A stretch of 64,000 nt of DNA from Schizochytrium sp. CCTCC M209059 (Eukaryota > Sar > Bigyra > Thraustochytrida > Thraustochytriidae): NCBI GenBank assembly GCA_000818945.1, contig KN805374.1:846399-910398 (forward strand), in the 5' to 3' direction. The notes below the pieces were generated by a model. It did no database searches. It was not told where the DNA came from and saw nothing but the letters and a program-made list of their open reading frames with translations. Positions 59,277 through 64,000 of this stretch are shown here, piece after piece; positions within the stretch are counted from its first letter, which is position 1, and each line of letters starts with the position of its first letter. Position numbers and translations under genes: made by a program.

Positions 59277-61149
59277 GACGCCTGTCTCGACGATCAGTTC
59301 AATTCGCGACCTCGACCCGATGCGGCCCCAGCCAGCTCCAGCCGCCTCGCGCTCGCGTGCCTGCCTCGCGCCTGCGTCTCTGCCCGCGCGCCTGCCTGCC
59401 TGCCTGCCTGCCTGCGTGCCTGCGTGCCTGCCTGCCAGCCAGCCTCTGCGCCGGGCGAGCTTGAAGTTTTGCTTGCAGCGCCTGAGGTGCTGCAGTGCTT
59501 GCTTGCTTGCTTGCTTGCTTGCTCGCTCTGCTTGCGTGCTTTGAGCTGGCAGCGCTTTTCCTGCTCGTGCCGCGCCCCAAAATTGGATGGATGCCGCCGC
59601 CCCGCGCGCGGAGTTCGGTAGCACCGCCACCGTGTCAAGAGCGTGCACGGCTGCTACGAGACTTGGTGGAAAGTGGAGCCGCGAACTGCACGGCGCCAGC
59701 AGGCCTATATGCCGCCGAAAGAGAAGAAGACGAGCACCTCGACGGACTTCAAGAGCAGCGAGGACGACGACGACAACGACGACGACAACGACGACGGCGA
59801 GGCGGATGATGGACGTAGCGCATTTGCAGGGTCGAGAAGGATAATGCGAAAGGCAAGCTGCGTGCTTGTGGTTGCCTTGCTTGCTTGGATGCTTGCGCAG
59901 CAGCAGGCGAGGATGACGGCAAGGATAGACGACGAGGACGATTAATTGATCGATCGATCGATCGCAAAGACGGCGTGCTCGACCTTGAGCTAGGTAGAAA
60001 TCTGTCCTCGCCTCTCGAGTCGGGCAAGGCAGGAAAGAAGGAAGCAAGCAGCAAGCAGAAAAGGAAGGAAGGACACGCCGTGCTTCATGGTCGCGTACGG
60101 ACCAAGACACAGATTGTTTTCCTTTCCTTTTGGGTGTTGGCTTGTTGATCGAAGGAAAAGCTGCGGCCGCCCCTGCTACTCGTGCTGTTGCCGCTTTGCA
60201 AAAGTGACGGCCCGGGACGCGGCAAGGGTCTCGCGTGGCAATAGTCTTGCGCGGCGGCATGTGGGATCGGCCGTTCCAGGCCTTCCCTTCGCGCGTGCCC
60301 GCGTCTGTCAGCGTCGTACGCCGCAGGCTCCAAGGGCGAGCGAGACAGTCAGTCATCTATCTATCGCTCGTCACATCACAGCTCCAGAATGACACAACTT
60401 GAATGAAGGTGATGTCTCTCCCCACCAAGACCGACAACGCAAGACCGCCAGCCAGCCAGCCAGCCCGCCAGCCCAGCCAGCTCCGTGTCTGGCCGTCTCG
60501 GCCGCGCGGCAAAACTCGCCAAAACTTCGACGCACATTTTCTTCATCCACGCTCTGCGCAGCAAAGTCTTCTTGCTTCACGTGCAAGAACTCCAGGTCGC
60601 CCGAGTCCTCGCCTCTCATCAACTTGAACACCGGGGGCAAGCACGGCCCTTTTTCGCCGCAAGAATCTCCACTGCCTCCCTATTGCCCGACCTCGGGGCT
60701 TGCATTTCGCGCACACCTGGGGCAGAGCGCAAGTCGCAAGGCCGGCCCTGGACGCCGCAATTCGCCGGGGAGCTAGCTACGATTGATCGATTGATCAATC
60801 GATCGATGGATCGAGCTCAAGGCCGTCGAGCATCTCGTGAACCGCGCTGCGCGCGCGCAGCTGCGACGAGGGCCGAGGCCAAGCGCTCTCCGCGGGGCTT
60901 CCGTTCGGTCGGGTGCCCTGCGCAGGCACGCAGGCAGGCAGGCAGCAGGTAGGCAGCAGGCAGGAAGACAGAAGGCGGCAGACGCGCAGGCAGGCGAAGA
61001 GCATCGGTACGACTCCGGTCGTGGTCAGACGAAGACCGGCCGGCGGCCCGCGCTTGCGCTTGTTCTTGTTCTTGCGCTTGCGCATAGCGAGAGGCTCGTC
61101 CTTGGCGAGGCGGGAGGAGCTCGCGGAGAGCTTGCGCGCGTGAACAAGG
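59277..61149. other. Divergent intergenic region with repeats
   Basis: About 1.9 kb between the CLU and TTL-like ATGs. Repeats: GCCTGCCT tract (about 59388-59442), (TTGC)n (about 59499-59524), GACGAC/AACGAC tract (about 59760-59798), GATCGATC (about 59946-59963), CCAGCCAG (about 60449-60466), a 20-base perfect palindrome (60785-60804) and GGCAGGCA (about 60925-60965). Long frames on either strand here are stop-free repeats, not genes. Confidence 0.6.
60785..60804. other. 20-base perfect palindrome GATCGATTGATCAATCGATC
   Basis: Self-complementary over its full length, in a patch where GATC and ATTGATC recur. About 345 bases upstream of the TTL-like ATG. Function unknown. Confidence 0.75.
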
Positions 61150-62979
61150 ATGGCGTCTTCGGATCTGCCCCTGAAAAAGGAGAAAAAGTCCAAGTCGAAG
61201 AGCAGCTCGAAGCGCAAAAGCAGCAAGAAGAAGAGCGAGAAGAAGGGAAAGCGAGGACCAGCATGGAAGATCCAACTCGAGACGATCATCATGCAGGCCA
61301 AGGTAAGGCTCTTTGAGCTGCAGGCAAAAATGGAGAGCAACCCCGAGTTCCGCCAGCGCGTCATGACCTTTGCCATCGGCACGGTCACAGTTCTGCTGCT
61401 TTTGGCCGTGATGCTCAAGAACGGTGGCGCCGCGGGCCACGGCGCTGCAGCCAGCGGTGCCTCGGGAGGCTCCCTCATGTCATTGACGAAAAGCAGTTCA
61501 AGCCTCAAGGGAAGCTCGCAGGCCACGGTCAGCAGCAAACCGCCCGGCATGCTCGGCATGACCAAGCGCGAGCGCGAAAAAGCAGAAATGAACTTTGACG
61601 TGAGCGGCAGCGATCTCATGAGCGTCAAAAGAAGGTATGGAACGCGTGAGGAGCACGAAGCAGCCCAAAGGACGGGCCATAAACAACTCTCGGCCAAGGA
61701 ACAAGCCTGCTACAAGAACATGCCCGTGCAGGTTGTCCGAGACTCGCCCAAGGTGGGCGTGTACAAGCCGCGCAAGGTTTTCGATCTGGCCGTGTTGCAA
61801 GCTGCTCAAAAAAATCTTGGCTTCGTGGAAGAAAGCGACATGAAAAAGGCCACACTCATTCTCAAGGGTGTGCCACGGGTCGTGTTTCGCCAGCTCAAGG
61901 AGGGCAAACAGTATTACGATATGGTCGCCTCGCTTGGTCGCATTGGGTCCAAGAAGAAGACACAGCTGGCTACACTGCGCAACCATGTCCGCAAGTTCAA
62001 GTGCTCCTTTGAATCACTTTACATTCAGCCTCGGTCATACGACATGAACAAGCCCACGGATTGCAAGAACTTTTTCAAGAACCCAGACAAGGGCCGCATG
62101 TGGGTTCTCAAGAGCTGCAAGAGCGGCGAAGGGTCCAAGGGCATGGGTATCAGTGTGATTGACGACCTTGGTCCTAGCCGCCAAGAATTTGGCGCCTGCG
62201 AGGCGAACGCAATGAACTACGTGGCCCAAGCATATATTGAGCACCCGCTGCTCCTTGACCAGCGCAAGTTCGATATGCGCATGTACCTCTTTGTCGCGAG
62301 CACCAAGCCATACATTGTCTTTGCGAACCCAGGCTACATCCGCCGCAGTCTTGCCCTTTACAAGCCGTCCTCGACGGAGAAGAATGATGTTCTCACCAAC
62401 TACCACGTGCAAATGGAGCGAAACGACTTCAAGCCCTCTGATGCCATGTGGAACTTTCCTCAGTTTATCGAGTATCTTCGTTCCAACGATCACTGCGTTG
62501 CATGCGGTGACATTGAGATTCAGCTCTTCAAGATTGCCCGTCTCGTCTTCGACTCGGGACGCAGCTACTACAAACGTTGGAGCGGCTCCTTCCAGCTTGT
62601 CGGTCTGGACTTCATGATGGACGCATACCTCAACGTTATGTTCATCGAAGGTAACGTGAGTCCCGGCATTGGCAATCACGGCCTCGCGTGGAAGCGCAAG
62701 ATGATGCTGGATCTTGTACAGATCATGTACGAGCAAACGATGCTTATTCACGAGAAACCTTCCGAGTTTGATCTCCGGATTGGCGACCGCGTCTACGGGC
62801 CGAACAACAATTACTTTGAGCTGGTGGTTAACGAGCACCACGAAAAATGCAACTCTGCTGCAAAGTTCAATCCTTGCACGGAGCTTAAACCAGAGGGCGT
62901 TCCAGACGTCCCCGAGGAGGAGGTCGCGGACGATGGTGCCGATCCTGGTCCGGACGGTGATGACGATGAAGAGGACTGA
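61150..62979 (+). CDS. Membrane-anchored tubulin-tyrosine-ligase (TTL) family protein
   Basis: A 609-residue protein. Residues 1-40 are almost all Lys and Ser; a single membrane segment follows at about 71-89 (VMTFAIGTVTVLLLLAVML). A flexible Gly/Ser region leads to an ATP-grasp TTL domain (about 215-560). Its landmarks are WVLKSCKSGEGSKGMGISVI, the lysine and glycine-rich loop for ATP; YVAQAYIEHPLLLDQRKFDMRMYLFV; PYIVFANPGYIRRSLALY; and FMMDAYLNVMFIEGNVSPGI, where the final Glu and Asn bind magnesium. TTL/TTLL enzymes add amino acids to tubulin or other proteins. The positive N-terminus predicts a type II orientation with the ligase on the luminal or outer side. The C-terminus is acidic (EEVADDGADPGPDGDDDEED). 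ATG at 61150. Confidence 0.9.
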   Translation: MASSDLPLKKEKKSKSKSSSKRKSSKKKSEKKGKRGPAWKIQLETIIMQAKVRLFELQAKMESNPEFRQRVMTFAIGTVTVLLLLAVMLKNGGAAGHGAAASGASGGSLMSLTKSSSSLKGSSQATVSSKPPGMLGMTKREREKAEMNFDVSGSDLMSVKRRYGTREEHEAAQRTGHKQLSAKEQACYKNMPVQVVRDSPKVGVYKPRKVFDLAVLQAAQKNLGFVEESDMKKATLILKGVPRVVFRQLKEGKQYYDMVASLGRIGSKKKTQLATLRNHVRKFKCSFESLYIQPRSYDMNKPTDCKNFFKNPDKGRMWVLKSCKSGEGSKGMGISVIDDLGPSRQEFGACEANAMNYVAQAYIEHPLLLDQRKFDMRMYLFVASTKPYIVFANPGYIRRSLALYKPSSTEKNDVLTNYHVQMERNDFKPSDAMWNFPQFIEYLRSNDHCVACGDIEIQLFKIARLVFDSGRSYYKRWSGSFQLVGLDFMMDAYLNVMFIEGNVSPGIGNHGLAWKRKMMLDLVQIMYEQTMLIHEKPSEFDLRIGDRVYGPNNNYFELVVNEHHEKCNSAAKFNPCTELKPEGVPDVPEEEVADDGADPGPDGDDDEED

Positions 62980-63489
62980 GCGAACTCGCGCCACGACCTT
63001 GCTTGCTTGGCTTAGGCTGCTGCTGCTGCAGCATGCAGTAGTCACAATTGCGAGCGAACCACATCGGCTCAGTAGTTGGAGGTCGTCCTTGGCGAGGTGT
63101 CGCGCTCTAATGGCTAATGGAATAAAAAAAATTATCGCTGTGAAAACATGACAAGAAAAAGGAAACAATTAAAATACATGACTCCTGGTAATGAATGCAC
63201 TCTGCTTTCGTCACTGCAGAAATCTTTCTTCAGCACACGTATGACCTTTCGCGTCGCTTGATCCGGTCTGCGCAACTCGGTCAAGACTTGTTTCGCGAAT
63301 AGGTCTTGTATAACCAGCTCTCCTTTTCAACGCTATTTCAATGAGACAAAGAGAATTTCATCGCAGCGCATTTGCGCGCGCCACTCATCAAGGCCAGAAC
63401 TTGTTCCGCAAAGAAAATGATCACCATGTGAGTGCGAAAGCCGACCCTCCCCATGTGAGCGCTCAATGATTCGCGCGCTCACAGTGCAT
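62980..63489. other. Convergent 3' flanks, nothing recognised
   Basis: Between the TTL-like stop and the stop of the right-edge gene. No repeats of note and no gene seen. Confidence 0.55.
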
Positions 63490-64000
63490 TTACGCGCCAC
63501 TCAATTCGGCTAACATTTTCACTGCAAATTCATCGTATTGCTCCTTGTCGATAAGGTTCTTCTCGAGCATAACTTGCGCTCTCATTAGCTTCTCTTCCGG
63601 CGAGGGTGCTAGGCGCCGACGCGATCCGCCTCCTCCGCCGCCTCCTCCCCCGATGCCCATGCTGCCTCCATTCATTTTGGAGCCATTGTCGCCACGACGA
63701 GACAACATTTCCTGGAGGTTCCCGCCCGACGGAGGTCGATTTCGCGTCGTTGTTGCATTGATCACAGTTCCAAGAAAACTATCAATAAGGCTCGGCTCCC
63801 CGCTTGCCGTGTGGTGCCTCCGGAGACGGGCACTTCGGCCAGCTTGACGGAATGAGGACGTGTGCGCGAGCGGCGCCGTCCGGGTTGGGTATCCGCCAAA
63901 GGATCGCCGAACCTGGGTAGCGTCAGTACCTCGTCCGATGCGCTCACGCCCAGAGTCACGATGCCGGGGTCTCTTCTTTCCTCGTTCGTAACCTTGCCGC
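63490..64000 (-). CDS. 3' part of an unknown gene (5' end outside the window)
   Basis: The frame is open from the stop at 63490 to the right edge, so about 170 C-terminal residues are seen. They are Arg/Ser/Gly-rich and probably disordered, with a run of nine Gly (GIGGGGGGGGGSRRR). The last 40 residues fold into two likely helices: PSPEEKLMRAQVMLEKNLID and KEQYDEFAVKMLAELSG. That ending resembles the short SHOCT-like module (mover of helices 'L..L..G.I...E.E..K..LL') found at protein C-termini. The resemblance is suggestive only. No start codon is inside the window: the first in-frame ATGs are within the Gly-rich part and too late to be the true start. Confidence 0.6.
   Translation of the reverse strand, partial: RQGYERGKKRPRHRDSGRERIGRGTDATQVRRSFGGYPTRTAPLAHTSSFRQAGRSARLRRHHTASGEPSLIDSFLGTVINATTTRNRPPSGGNLQEMLSRRGDNGSKMNGGSMGIGGGGGGGGGSRRRLAPSPEEKLMRAQVMLEKNLIDKEQYDEFAVKMLAELSGA

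Noticed and set aside
59277..60356. N-terminal extension of the CLU frame by 360 codons
   Set aside because: The extension is translated GCCTG, TTGC and GAC repeats with no CLU homology; the MSTAESK start fits the family length.

Overview
The window comes from a GC-rich nuclear genome of a protist that is not an animal, plant or fungus. The genes are eukaryotic (beta-COP, cyclin B, a PKA-type kinase, CLU, NOL9/GRC3, CDKAL1, galactosylceramidase). Almost all are single long open frames; I can show only one spliced gene. Intergenic DNA is dense in short tandem repeats. A labyrinthulomycete/thraustochytrid stramenopile fits best. That placement is an inference from gene style, not from a marker gene. 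All starts given here are ATG; where a frame continues upstream only through GTG or TTG, I moved the start to the first plausible ATG.

Layout. 1-11.8 kb: a short-chain dehydrogenase and an M17 aminopeptidase on +, then a BioD-like P-loop protein, a B-type cyclin and a small membrane protein on -. 11.8-17.3 kb: an SLC37-like transporter converging on a BTB-BACK-WD40 protein. 17.3-23.6 kb: a 6.3-kb gene desert of pentanucleotide and other microsatellites with an 88-base assembly gap. 23.6-40.3 kb: GALC-like glycosidase, CDKAL1 and NOL9 head to head, a SELENOF-like protein without its redox motif, beta-COP, a repeat protein with nine F-x-P motifs, and a PKA-type kinase. 40.3-64 kb: a secreted lysine-rich/cysteine-rich protein, a GNAT, an unknown coiled-coil protein, a lipase maturation factor, two more unknown proteins, a two-exon PTPS-like enzyme, CLU, a membrane-anchored TTL-like ligase, and the 3' end of an unknown gene running off the right edge.

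The genes do not form a pathway. They are mostly housekeeping: secretory traffic and ER quality control (beta-COP, LMF, SELENOF-like, SLC37), RNA modification and processing (CDKAL1, NOL9), cell cycle and signalling (cyclin B, PKA), mitochondria (CLU). From 11.8 kb on the strands alternate almost perfectly, giving divergent promoter pairs and convergent 3' ends. The most interesting items are the redox-dead SELENOF-like protein, the roughly 57-residue F-x-P repeat protein whose helical length would match the 8-nm tubulin repeat, the secreted protein with a cationic helix, the TTL-like domain predicted to be luminal, the BTB-BACK-WD40 fusion with a split BTB, and the GALC with an extra C-terminal lectin-like region.
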